A stretch of DNA of 27,006 nucleotides, taken from positions 1 to 27,006 of the forward strand of contig JAUNJL010000030.1 in the NCBI GenBank assembly GCA_030533315.1, in the 5' to 3' direction. The notes under the pieces were generated by a model. The model was not told the origin of the DNA. It did no database searches and saw only the letters and a list, made by a program, of their open reading frames with translations. The stretch comes from Eubacteriales bacterium (GTDB lineage Bacteria; Bacillota_A; Clostridia; Lachnospirales; Lachnospiraceae). This document shows positions 6,572 to 14,125 of this stretch, in pieces. A program made the position numbers and the translations under genes. Each line of letters starts with the position of its first letter. The first letter of the stretch is position 1.

Positions 6572-8302
6572 ATGGAATTATCAGCAGTAAACACGATCTG
6601 GGTGCTCCTTGGCGCCGCAATGGTCTTCTTCATGCAGGCGGGCTTCGCCATGGTGGAGACCGGCTTTACAAGGGCAAAAAACGCAGGCAACATCATCATG
6701 AAGAACCTGATGGACTTCTGCATCGGCACGCCGGCCTTTTGGCTCATCGGCTTCGGCATCATGTTCGGTTCCGGAAACGGCTTCTTCGGAAAGCTGGGCG
6801 GCATTGCCTCTGAGGCCAATTATGGAAACGCCATGTGTCCCGACGGCGTCCCCTTCTTTGCCTTTCTGATCTTTCAGACCGTCTTCTGCGCCACCGCGGC
6901 CACCATCGTCTCCGGGGCCATGGCGGAGCGCACCAGATTTTCCGCCTACTGCATTTACAGCCTGATCATCAGCCTTGTGGTATATCCCGTCTCCGGCCAC
7001 TGGATCTGGGGCGGCGGCTTTATCTCCGAGATGGGCTTCCACGATTTCGCAGGCTCCTGCGCCGTGCACATGGTGGGAGGCGTGGCCGCCCTCATCGGAG
7101 CCAAGATCCTGGGTCCCCGTATCGGAAAATACTCCAAAAGCGGGAAATCCAAGGCCATCCCCGGCCACAACCTGACCATCGGCGCCCTGGGCGTGTTCAT
7201 TCTCTGGTTCTGCTGGTTCGGCTTCAACGGCTGCTCCACCGTTTCCATGGAGGGCGAGGCCATCACAAGCGCCAGCAAGATCTTCGTCACCACCAACCTG
7301 GCCGCCGCCGTCGCCACCGTAGCCGTCATGTCCATCACATGGATCCGCTACAAAAAGCCGGACGTTTCCATGTCCCTGAACGGTTCCCTGGCAGGCCTTG
7401 TGGCCATCACCGCAGGCTGCGACACCGTCTCCCCCGCATCTGCGGCCATCATCGGTATTGCGGCAGGCTTCCTGGTGGTATTTGGCATTGAATTTATTGA
7501 CAAAACCTTGAAAATCGACGATCCCGTGGGGGCCGTCGGCGTACACGGCCTGAACGGCGCCTTCGGAACCCTCGCCGTGGGACTGTTTTCCGACGGCTCC
7601 GGCACCGGCTGGAAGGGCCTTTTCCTGGGAGGCGGAATGGAAGGACTGGGAGTACAGGCCGCAGGCGTGGCCATCACCGTGGCTTGGGTAACGGTCACCA
7701 TGGTTCTCACCTTCCAGATCCTGAAACGCACCATCGGACTTCGGGTTTCCCCCGAGGAGGAGATCCAGGGTCTGGACGTGAAGGAGCACGGACTGGCCAG
7801 CGCCTACGGCGGCTTCGCCATCCAGGACACCCTTTCCTCCGTTCCCACACCCATGGGAACCTCCCGTTCACCCCTTCCCTCCCCGTCTTCTGCCGAGCCG
7901 TCTGAGAGCGTCTCGCAGATCCCAAGGGAAGGCCTGCACAAGCTGACCAAGGTGGTGATCGTCACCCGCCAAAACAAGCTGGAGGAATTTATGCAGGCCA
8001 TGAACGACATCGGAGTCACCGGCATCACCATCACCAACGTGCTGGGCTGCGGCGTACAGAAGGGCTCCGCCGCCTATTACCGGGGTGTTGAGGTGGACAT
8101 GAACCTTCTTCCCAAGATCAAGATCGAAATCGTGGTCAGCCTGGTACCGGTGGAAAAGGTAATCGAGACCGCCAAAAAGGTGCTCCACACCGGAAAGATC
8201 GGCGACGGCAAGGTATTTATCTACGACATCGAAAACGTGGTAAAGATCCGTACCGGCGAGGAGGGCTATCTGGCTCTCCAGGACACCCACCCGGCAGATT
8301 GA
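6572..8302 (+). CDS. amt: Ammonium transporter fused to a PII (GlnK) domain
   Basis: A 576-residue membrane protein. Residues 1 to about 425 form an Amt/MEP/Rh channel that conducts ammonium. The twin pore histidines are His166 (SCAVHMVGG) and His325 (GVHGLNG). After a Ser/Pro-rich linker (about 430-450), residues about 456-570 form a complete PII domain with T-loop GVQKGSAAYYRGVEV, ATP-binding TGKIGDGK and RIRTGE-like VKIRTGE. At the place of the uridylylated tyrosine of E. coli PII (Tyr51 in RGAEY) this protein has Val, so classical uridylylation cannot occur there. The fusion presumably lets the PII part gate its own channel according to ATP/ADP and 2-oxoglutarate. The ATG at 6572 is preceded by GAGGAGAG; a longer frame would begin inside the terminator. 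Confidence 0.95.
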   Translation: MELSAVNTIWVLLGAAMVFFMQAGFAMVETGFTRAKNAGNIIMKNLMDFCIGTPAFWLIGFGIMFGSGNGFFGKLGGIASEANYGNAMCPDGVPFFAFLIFQTVFCATAATIVSGAMAERTRFSAYCIYSLIISLVVYPVSGHWIWGGGFISEMGFHDFAGSCAVHMVGGVAALIGAKILGPRIGKYSKSGKSKAIPGHNLTIGALGVFILWFCWFGFNGCSTVSMEGEAITSASKIFVTTNLAAAVATVAVMSITWIRYKKPDVSMSLNGSLAGLVAITAGCDTVSPASAAIIGIAAGFLVVFGIEFIDKTLKIDDPVGAVGVHGLNGAFGTLAVGLFSDGSGTGWKGLFLGGGMEGLGVQAAGVAITVAWVTVTMVLTFQILKRTIGLRVSPEEEIQGLDVKEHGLASAYGGFAIQDTLSSVPTPMGTSRSPLPSPSSAEPSESVSQIPREGLHKLTKVVIVTRQNKLEEFMQAMNDIGVTGITITNVLGCGVQKGSAAYYRGVEVDMNLLPKIKIEIVVSLVPVEKVIETAKKVLHTGKIGDGKVFIYDIENVVKIRTGEEGYLALQDTHPAD

Positions 8303-8332
8303 TCCGCTTTCACTCATATCCATATAACAAAA

Positions 8333-8370
8333 GAAAAGAGGAGCCTGCGTCAAAACAGACTCCTCTTTTC
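8333..8370. terminator. Bidirectional terminator between amt-glnK and the YadS-like gene
   Basis: Inverted repeat AAAAGAGGAG / CTCCTCTTTT (8334-8343 / 8360-8369) with a 16 nt loop lies between convergent genes. The A-run and T-run make it usable from both sides. Confidence 0.75.
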
Positions 8371-8410
8371 GGCTGTCCAAAGACAAAACGCCCGGCTCCC
8401 CAAAAGCCCT

Positions 8411-9055
8411 TCACCGCAGCCTGGGAAGATTCCACCGGTAATGGGCGGCCAGATAACGGATCAGAAGGACCACGCCGCAGGAGATCAGCATGGCGGCGGA
8501 TCCCCCCAGGATGCGGCTGGCGTACACACAGACCACGGCCCCTGCGATGGAGGCGCAGGCGTAGACGTGGCGGACGAAAATATAGGGAGGCACGCCGGCC
8601 ATCATATCCCGCAGGATACCCCCTCCCACTCCCGTCACCGTCCCCACAAAGATCAGAAGGAAGGTGTTGTCCAGGTAGCCCTGGCGGATGCCCGTGTTGA
8701 CCCCCACCACCGTGAAGATCCCCAGGCCCACAGAGTCCATCACCAGCATGATCCGGTCATACAGACCCTTTCCGCCGCCGTCGGGAACCCGCTTTTTCCG
8801 GTAGAGCACTCCAAACACGGCGCAGGAGGTGACCACCGCCACCAGGGCGTACACCGGATTTTGAAAAACCCCCGGCGGCACCACGCCCAGGATGAGATCC
8901 CGGATCACACCTCCTCCCACGGCGGTCACCACCCCAAGGACACAGATCCCAAAAACGTCCATGCCCCTTCCGGCCCCCACCATGGCGCCGGAGGCGGCAA
9001 AAGCCACGGTACCCACCATCTCCATCACAAACACCAGCAAGCCCTGATAATCCAT
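8411..9055 (-). CDS. UPF0126 / YadS-type membrane protein (TRIC-like, glycine-transporter domain)
   Basis: A 214-residue integral membrane protein with two tandem copies of the UPF0126 fold. The first contains SGAMVGAGRGMDVFG and GGGVIRDLILG (about 22-60). The second contains GTVTGVGGGILRDMMAGVPP (about 138-157). The twin GGGxxRD motifs mark the family. About six or seven hydrophobic helices are visible and there is no signal peptide. Related proteins have been called trimeric intracellular cation channel homologues or glycine transporters; the substrate here cannot be told. GGAGGAGG precedes the ATG. A GC-rich hairpin (CGGGGC/GCCCCG, 9069-9092) lies just upstream of the ribosome site. I see no good promoter between it and the permease gene upstream. 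Confidence 0.88.
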   Translation of the reverse strand: MDYQGLLVFVMEMVGTVAFAASGAMVGAGRGMDVFGICVLGVVTAVGGGVIRDLILGVVPPGVFQNPVYALVAVVTSCAVFGVLYRKKRVPDGGGKGLYDRIMLVMDSVGLGIFTVVGVNTGIRQGYLDNTFLLIFVGTVTGVGGGILRDMMAGVPPYIFVRHVYACASIAGAVVCVYASRILGGSAAMLISCGVVLLIRYLAAHYRWNLPRLR

Positions 9056-9163
9056 CGGTCCCTCCTCCCGGGGCGCCCAGCCCGGGGCCCCGTCCTCTCA
9101 TATTTCAGCCCTCAAGGCCTCTGGCGTAAGTATAACACAAAACATTCTCTTTGTGGAGAAATA

Positions 9164-10030
9164 TCATCCCTTCACGCCGCCCAATGCGACTCCGGCCACG
9201 ATGTACTTGGAAAGGATAAAGTACACCACCACAAGGGGGATGATGGTCACGAACAGACCCACGTACACCACCCCGTAATCCGTGCGGAACTGATTGGAGC
9301 TCAAAAGCTGCACGAACATGGGCAGCGTCTTTTTGGAGTCCGTGGTCAGGATGATGGTGGGGGTAAACAGGTTGTTCCACTGGGCGATAAACTGGAAGAT
9401 CGCCTGTGTGGCCACCGCCGGCTTCATAATAGGCATGATGATGGAGTTAAAGGTGCGCAGCTCCCTGGAGCCGTCGATCCTGGCCGCCTCGATCATCTCG
9501 ATGGACAAGGTACTCTCCATGTACTGCTTCATGAAGAACACCACCGCCGGGCTGGCGATCGCCGGAAGGATCAGGGGCACGTAGGTGTCCACCAGCTTCA
9601 GATCCAGCATGAATCGATAAAAACCGATGATGGAAATCTGGCTGGGCACCATCATGATGGCCATGATAAAGGCCCAGGCCAGCTTCTTCAGCCGGAAATC
9701 ATACACAAAAATCCCGTAGGCCGTCAATGAAGAGAAATACACGGCAAGGGCCGTCCCCGGCACCGTGATCATCAGAGAGTTCAAAGCGGCCCTCTGAAGG
9801 GTGATCTGCATACCGTTCTGCTTGATCAGCAGGTTTTTCCAGTTTTCCATAAAATGGGTGGAGGGGATCAAGGAGATCCCGGACTTGATGGCCTCCGAGC
9901 TTCTGGTGGCGTTCATCACCAAAAGCAGGAAGGGGCCCAACGCCAGGACACAGAAGAGGACGCAGATGATGGTCCGAAAAATTCTTTGCCGGCGGATCGC
10001 ACCGGTATAGCTTTCCTGTGCACTTGTCAT
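9164..10030 (-). CDS. Sugar ABC transporter permease (MalG type)
   Basis: A 288-residue inner-membrane permease of the carbohydrate uptake-1 family. The N-terminus is cytoplasmic, with a first helix at about 18-40. About five more helices follow, and the EAA loop EAARIDGSRELRTFNSIIMP (about 190-210) contacts the ATPase. The C-terminal VAGVALGGVKG tail is typical of MalG-like subunits. The start ATG overlaps the stop of the upstream permease by 4 bp (ATGA), which implies translational coupling and equal amounts. With its partner it should import the disaccharide bound by the solute-binding protein, probably cellobiose, judging by the divergent phosphorylase. Confidence 0.93.
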   Translation of the reverse strand: MTSAQESYTGAIRRQRIFRTIICVLFCVLALGPFLLLVMNATRSSEAIKSGISLIPSTHFMENWKNLLIKQNGMQITLQRAALNSLMITVPGTALAVYFSSLTAYGIFVYDFRLKKLAWAFIMAIMMVPSQISIIGFYRFMLDLKLVDTYVPLILPAIASPAVVFFMKQYMESTLSIEMIEAARIDGSRELRTFNSIIMPIMKPAVATQAIFQFIAQWNNLFTPTIILTTDSKKTLPMFVQLLSSNQFRTDYGVVYVGLFVTIIPLVVVYFILSKYIVAGVALGGVKG

Positions 10031-11007
10031 ACTCTCTCACCTGCCTTTCCAGCTTTTTTCTTTTTTGCCGCCTTTCTGACCCGCTTCTCCTCCTTATCCC
10101 CCATGGAGACAAAGAGAATGAGGCTGACGATCAGCGTCACCGCGAACAGCACCACGGATACGGCGGCCGCCTTACCCACGTCACTGTTGTACAGACGCAT
10201 GATGTACATGGCCATGGTGGTGGTCTTGTCGTCTGGAAGACCGATCAGGCCCGTCTCCGGCACGTTGAACAGGGCCGGGATGTCGTACATCTGCAGACCG
10301 CCGATGGCCGAGGTCACCAGCGTATACAGCATGATGGGCTTGAGCAGCGGCAGCGTGATATACCGGAATTTCTTGGAACCGGTAGCCCCGTCGATGTCCG
10401 CCGCCTCAAAAAGTCCCGGGTCGATGCCAAGAACTCCCGAGATCAGAAGAAGGGTGGTGTTTCCAAACCACATCCACCACAGGATCATGGAGATCAGCCC
10501 CCGGCTTCCTGAGACGCTGGACATAAAGTCAAAGTTCTTGCTGATCAGCCCCCAGTTCCGAAGTGTCTGGGTGATGGGCCCGTACTGCGAAAACATCGCC
10601 TTGAACAGCACGGACACGGAAGCCGCCGTGATGATACTGGGAAGATAGACAATGACCTTCACGGCCCCGGTTCCCTTCACCTTCACCTTGGTGTCCGTCA
10701 GCCAGACGGCCAGGAGAAGAGACACCAGGATCTGGGGAATAAAGTTGCAGCCCCACATGACCAGGGTGTTTTTCAGATAGCTCAGGACATACGCCCTCTC
10801 CCCCGCTGTGATCCCCAGCACATTCAGGAAGTTCTGGATCCCGGCAAATTCCACGAACTCTCTTCCGTTTCTCTTATAATAGGAAAGAGTGCTGTAATAA
10901 AAGGTATTGATCAGCGGCCATAGCTGGAGTAAAAAATATGTGATAAAAAATGGTGCTATAAAATAATATCCATACCTTCCATAATCAATTTTTTTCTTTT
11001 TTTTCAT
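10027..11007 (-). CDS. Sugar ABC transporter permease (MalF type)
   Basis: A 326-residue permease forming the heterodimer partner of the MalG-type protein. A poly-lysine N-terminus is followed by six hydrophobic helices. The EAA loop EAADIDGATGSKKFRYITLP (about 215-235) is clear. The C-terminus is rich in Lys and Arg. The ATG at 11005-11007 is preferred over the longer frame because GGGAGGT stands just before it and the extra 37 residues lack membrane character. It lies 180 bp downstream of the solute-binding gene, and a long hairpin separates the two. Confidence 0.93.
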   Translation of the reverse strand: MKKKKKIDYGRYGYYFIAPFFITYFLLQLWPLINTFYYSTLSYYKRNGREFVEFAGIQNFLNVLGITAGERAYVLSYLKNTLVMWGCNFIPQILVSLLLAVWLTDTKVKVKGTGAVKVIVYLPSIITAASVSVLFKAMFSQYGPITQTLRNWGLISKNFDFMSSVSGSRGLISMILWWMWFGNTTLLLISGVLGIDPGLFEAADIDGATGSKKFRYITLPLLKPIMLYTLVTSAIGGLQMYDIPALFNVPETGLIGLPDDKTTTMAMYIMRLYNSDVGKAAAVSVVLFAVTLIVSLILFVSMGDKEEKRVRKAAKKKKAGKAGERV

Positions 11008-11053
11008 AAATACCTCCCATCCGCTTTCATGGCCTTTGCCCGGAAACCGCAAA

Positions 11054-11083
11054 CGCTGCTCCTTCTCCGAAGAAGGAGCAGCG
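11054..11083 (-). other. Intercistronic hairpin between binding protein and permease genes
   Basis: A perfect 13 bp stem CGCTGCTCCTTCT / AGAAGGAGCAGCG with a TCGG loop is followed on the minus strand by only a weak T-rich tail (TTTGCGGTTT). It could be a partial terminator or a 3' stabiliser. Either would keep the binding protein mRNA more abundant than that of the permeases, as known for maltose-type operons. Confidence 0.6.
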
Positions 11084-11187
11084 CTGCGTTCTTCCTCTGT
11101 GCCCCCCGCCGGGCGCACACGGTTTTCTTTATTCGGCCTTCATCCTTTACGGCTCCCCGTCCTTTCCGGGGATCACGAAAGCTTTGA

Positions 11188-12537
11188 TCACTCTACGCTC
11201 AAGTAGGAGAAGGTATCATGGATGGATGCCTTCAGATCCTCGATGGCCGTATCCAGATCCTTTTCGCCGGTTGCATAGGCCTTCGTCTGGGTGTCCAGAA
11301 GGGACAGGATCTGCTGATCCTCTGCGGTCACGGTAGAAGCGTCCAGTCCGTCTGCCAATGGAAGGAAGAACTCCATGAAGTTCTGTCCAGACTCTGCGTA
11401 CAGATAGCCGTTGCCGTCTGCAGATGCTCCGCTCTCGATGATCTTGCTGATGGCCTCGGTGTTGTTCACGAAGTCAGAGTTCAATGCGTTGATGGCTACC
11501 ATTCCATCCACGTCGCAGGTGATGAATTTCATGATCTTTGCTGCCAGCTCGGTGTCTGCGCATCCTGTGGTAGCTGCAAGGCCCGTGCCCCCCCAGTAGC
11601 ACTTGTTGGCGGTGGGAACCAGGATGGTGTTGTCCTTCCATGTGTCGCTCAGGCACCAGTAGGTGAACCATGGGCATCCCATGTAAGCGATGGCTGCGTT
11701 GCTCTCCTCTCCGTCGCCGTCCATGTTTGCATACCAGTCAGCGTTCCACTGATCGGTGTTGAAGGTCAGCTCGTCGTCATACAGCTTCTTTGCAGTCTCA
11801 AGGTAGGTGGTGATGTTCTCATCCAGGGTGATCACGTCATTCTCATCATAGAAGCCAACGCTTCTGGAGTTTGTCAGCATACGCTTGATCTCGTCGTAGC
11901 CGGAGAACAGCTTGCACTTTCCGCCGGAAGCCTCGTTTACCTCAGCTGCGGTGGCAAGGATGGTGTCCAGATCCTTGAATTTCTCAGCCAGCTCTGCGGG
12001 ATCGGTGGTTCCCAGGTACTTCTCAGCCAGATCGGCCCTTACCTGGAAGCAGCCCGGCGTTGCCTGCCAGAACAGCGCACGCACGTTGCCGTCCATGTCG
12101 GTTCCCAGATCCACGTTGTACTGGTACATATTGGCATAATCGTCAGCGCTCAGTCCCAGATCCTCCACAGACTGTACCCAGTCGCTGTTCACATACTTCT
12201 GTACATAGTCCACCTCAAGGCCCATCATATCCGGATACAGCTCGTTGGTGGTGTCGTCCAGAACAGGATCCAGCTTACTCTGATAATAGTCGGAACCGCC
12301 GGTGTTCACGAACACGATGCGCTCATACTCATCGGGATAAGCCTCCTTGAAGGGGCCGTCCAGGATATTCTTGATATCGTCGTTCCATCCCCACACCACG
12401 AACGCATCCTCCGCTGCGGCGTCACCGGTAACGGTGTTCTCCGGGGTCTCTTCCTCTGCAAATACGGGAACAGCGCAAACGCTCATTCCAGCCGCCATGG
12501 ATGCAGCCAATAAGATACTCAGCACTTTTTTCTTCAT
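11188..12537 (-). CDS. Extracellular sugar-binding protein of an ABC transporter
   Basis: A 449-residue secreted solute-binding protein. Residues 1-27 are a signal peptide: KKK, a hydrophobic core, and cleavage expected after VFA. The acidic mature protein has the layout of cluster B family sugar-binding proteins, with many Trp and Tyr residues suited to stacking on sugar rings. The only Cys in the signal region is in MSVC, which lacks the small residue a lipobox needs just before Cys. The protein may therefore not be lipid-anchored, which is unusual for a Gram-positive binding protein. AAGGAGGT precedes the ATG. An inverted repeat TATTAC-N5-GTAATA (12576-12592) lies upstream. Ligand inferred as cellobiose or a short cello-oligosaccharide from gene context only. 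Confidence 0.9.
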   Translation of the reverse strand: MKKKVLSILLAASMAAGMSVCAVPVFAEEETPENTVTGDAAAEDAFVVWGWNDDIKNILDGPFKEAYPDEYERIVFVNTGGSDYYQSKLDPVLDDTTNELYPDMMGLEVDYVQKYVNSDWVQSVEDLGLSADDYANMYQYNVDLGTDMDGNVRALFWQATPGCFQVRADLAEKYLGTTDPAELAEKFKDLDTILATAAEVNEASGGKCKLFSGYDEIKRMLTNSRSVGFYDENDVITLDENITTYLETAKKLYDDELTFNTDQWNADWYANMDGDGEESNAAIAYMGCPWFTYWCLSDTWKDNTILVPTANKCYWGGTGLAATTGCADTELAAKIMKFITCDVDGMVAINALNSDFVNNTEAISKIIESGASADGNGYLYAESGQNFMEFFLPLADGLDASTVTAEDQQILSLLDTQTKAYATGEKDLDTAIEDLKASIHDTFSYLSVE

Positions 12538-12623
12538 GTTTTTACCTCCTTAAACTTTTCACCTTATTTATTTCTTATTACCTTCCGTAATAGAAATTCT
12601 GGTACAAACCCTTTCCCCGAACC

Positions 12624-13637
12624 CTAACGGTTCAGGTCCCTGACGGACGCACCCTGAAAAAGGGTTCCGTCCACCGTGTAGCTTTTGATCAGCGTGGTTT
12701 TGGGATGCTCGATCAGCTCGATCAGCTTCTCCGCCGCAATCCTTCCAATAGCCTCCGTGTCCTGACAGATGGTGGTCAGCCTGGGCTCTAAGATCCTGGC
12801 AATGTTCACACCGTCGTACCCCGCAATGGAAACATCCTCCGGAACCCGAAGCCCTCTCTCCCGGATCTCGTTGATACCGCCGATGGCGGCCACGTCGTCT
12901 GGATACAGGATGCAGGTGGGGGGATCCTTCAGCCGCAGAAGCTCCGACGTCTGCACCGCCGCATGATCCGCATCCCGGTACGGGGCCGTCCGAACATACT
13001 CGTCCGGTATGGTGACCCCCAGGCTCTGAAGCGTCCGGTAAAAGCTTCCCAGACGGTTCCTCGTCACGGCCGAATCCTCACCGTGGACGTAGGCGATCTT
13101 CCGATGGCCCCTCTGATATACATAAGATACCAGATCCTCCATGCCCTGGATGTTGTTGGACACCACCGCGATCCTTCCGTCACAGACGTGATCCACCGTC
13201 ACCACGGGAATGTCCGAGCGGATCAGCTCCTGTACCTCCTCATCGTAAAAATCCACACAGGCCATCACCACTCCGTCCACACCCCGGTACCGGCAGTGAT
13301 CGTAATAACTCATCCTCTGTCCCGAAATGTTCCGGCTGGCAAAGGTGACGTCGTACCCCTTCACCTCCGCCATGGTCTTGAAGCCCTCCAACACATGGTT
13401 AAAATAATCATGGGTCAGTCCGCTCCTGCCCTCGTCCACGAAAAGCACTCCAATATTGTAGCTTCTCTTGGTCTTCAGGGCCCTGGCCTGGGCGTTGGGC
13501 AAATACCCCATCTCGTCCGCCGTCTTCAGTATGTACTTTCTCGTCTCATCTCCGATGTCAGGGTAACCGTTCAGCGCTTTGCTGACGGTCGCTATGGAAA
13601 CCTTGCAGCGCTCCGCGATCTCCTTCATAGAAACCAT
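12624..13637 (-). CDS. LacI family transcriptional regulator
   Basis: A 337-residue repressor. Residues about 3-50 form the LacI helix-turn-helix (KEIAERCKVSIATVSKALNG) with the hinge helix near NAQARALKTKRSYNIGVLF. The rest is a periplasmic-binding-protein-like effector domain. It heads the operon lacI, binding protein, permease, permease, and is divergent from cellobiose phosphorylase. Local regulation of both arms by cellobiose or a related sugar is therefore likely. The gene has a strong promoter whose start region overlaps a candidate operator, pointing to autoregulation. The first ATG (13635-13637) has GAGGCGAG in front; a second in-frame ATG three codons later is possible. Confidence 0.94.
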   Translation of the reverse strand: MVSMKEIAERCKVSIATVSKALNGYPDIGDETRKYILKTADEMGYLPNAQARALKTKRSYNIGVLFVDEGRSGLTHDYFNHVLEGFKTMAEVKGYDVTFASRNISGQRMSYYDHCRYRGVDGVVMACVDFYDEEVQELIRSDIPVVTVDHVCDGRIAVVSNNIQGMEDLVSYVYQRGHRKIAYVHGEDSAVTRNRLGSFYRTLQSLGVTIPDEYVRTAPYRDADHAAVQTSELLRLKDPPTCILYPDDVAAIGGINEIRERGLRVPEDVSIAGYDGVNIARILEPRLTTICQDTEAIGRIAAEKLIELIEHPKTTLIKSYTVDGTLFQGASVRDLNR

Positions 13638-13720
13638 AGGCTCGCCTCATACTTTCCCGGGCCTCCCCGGTATCGAAGATGCCGGAGAGGACTCCCTGTT
13701 TTCATTTTCTTTTTTCTCTA

Positions 13721-13734
13721 AATCGTTTTCGCAT
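13721..13734. promoter_or_regulatory. Candidate LacI operator at the lacI start site
   Basis: AATCGTTTTCGCAT is an imperfect palindrome covering the predicted lacI start (about 13732). Twelve of its bases (TCGTTTTCGCAT) recur exactly at 14005-14016 before the phosphorylase gene. Confidence 0.4.
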
Positions 13735-13738
13735 CTTC

Positions 13739-13767
13739 ACTATATTACTTCTTGCATAAAAAATCAA
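13739..13767 (-). promoter_or_regulatory. Promoter of lacI and the transporter operon
   Basis: TTGATT (13762-13767), 17 bp spacer, TATAGT (13739-13744) on the minus strand. The leader to the lacI ATG is about 95 nt. Confidence 0.7.
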
Positions 13768-13893
13768 GTGCTGTTTTTGCATTTTTCGTCATTTTACACT
13801 TATTCTACGAATCGCATAATTTCCACGTCCCCTTTTTCCACACTTTCAACGAACCTTTACGAAAATACCGTGAGATACTTTCGCAACTATTTC

Positions 13894-13922
13894 TTGCTTT
13901 TTTTACAATTTTCCTCTATACT
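13894..13922 (+). promoter_or_regulatory. Promoter of the cellobiose phosphorylase gene
   Basis: TTGCTT (13894-13899), 17 bp spacer, TATACT (13917-13922) on the plus strand, giving a leader of about 197 nt. Just upstream lies CGAAAATA-N8-TACTTTCG (13860-13883), an inverted repeat that could bind a regulator. Confidence 0.6.
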
Positions 13923-14002
13923 TAAGGATGATTCCTGGTAAAAGAAGGATTCCTCACACATTCCAGGTTCTTCTCTCATATTTTTCGAAATTTTCTAAAC
14001 TC

Positions 14003-14028
14003 ATTCGTTTTCGCATTCATTTTCGCAT
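14003..14028 (+). promoter_or_regulatory. Tandem TTTTCGCAT boxes in the phosphorylase leader
   Basis: TTTTCGCAT occurs at 14008-14016 and again at 14020-14028, 12 bp apart. The first is part of ATTCGTTTTCGCAT, matching the box at the lacI start. They lie about 80-100 bp downstream of the predicted transcription start, where a bound repressor could block elongation. Confidence 0.4.
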
Positions 14029-14125
14029 TTTCCTAAATTCTTTTCCTGATCCCATGAGGAACGCAGCCCTTCCTCCTTGGAAGGCCATGCACACGATCAT
14101 TTTGGTAAAGGGAGGATCTCCAACC

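Noticed and set aside
5105..7789. Long minus-strand ORFs opposite glnN and amt-glnK
   Set aside because: Gly/His/Asp-rich compositions typical of antisense frames and no family motifs; the plus-strand genes are certain.
11218..12513. 431-codon plus-strand ORF opposite the sugar-binding protein
   Set aside because: Shadow of the minus-strand gene, which has a signal peptide, a ribosome site and family features.
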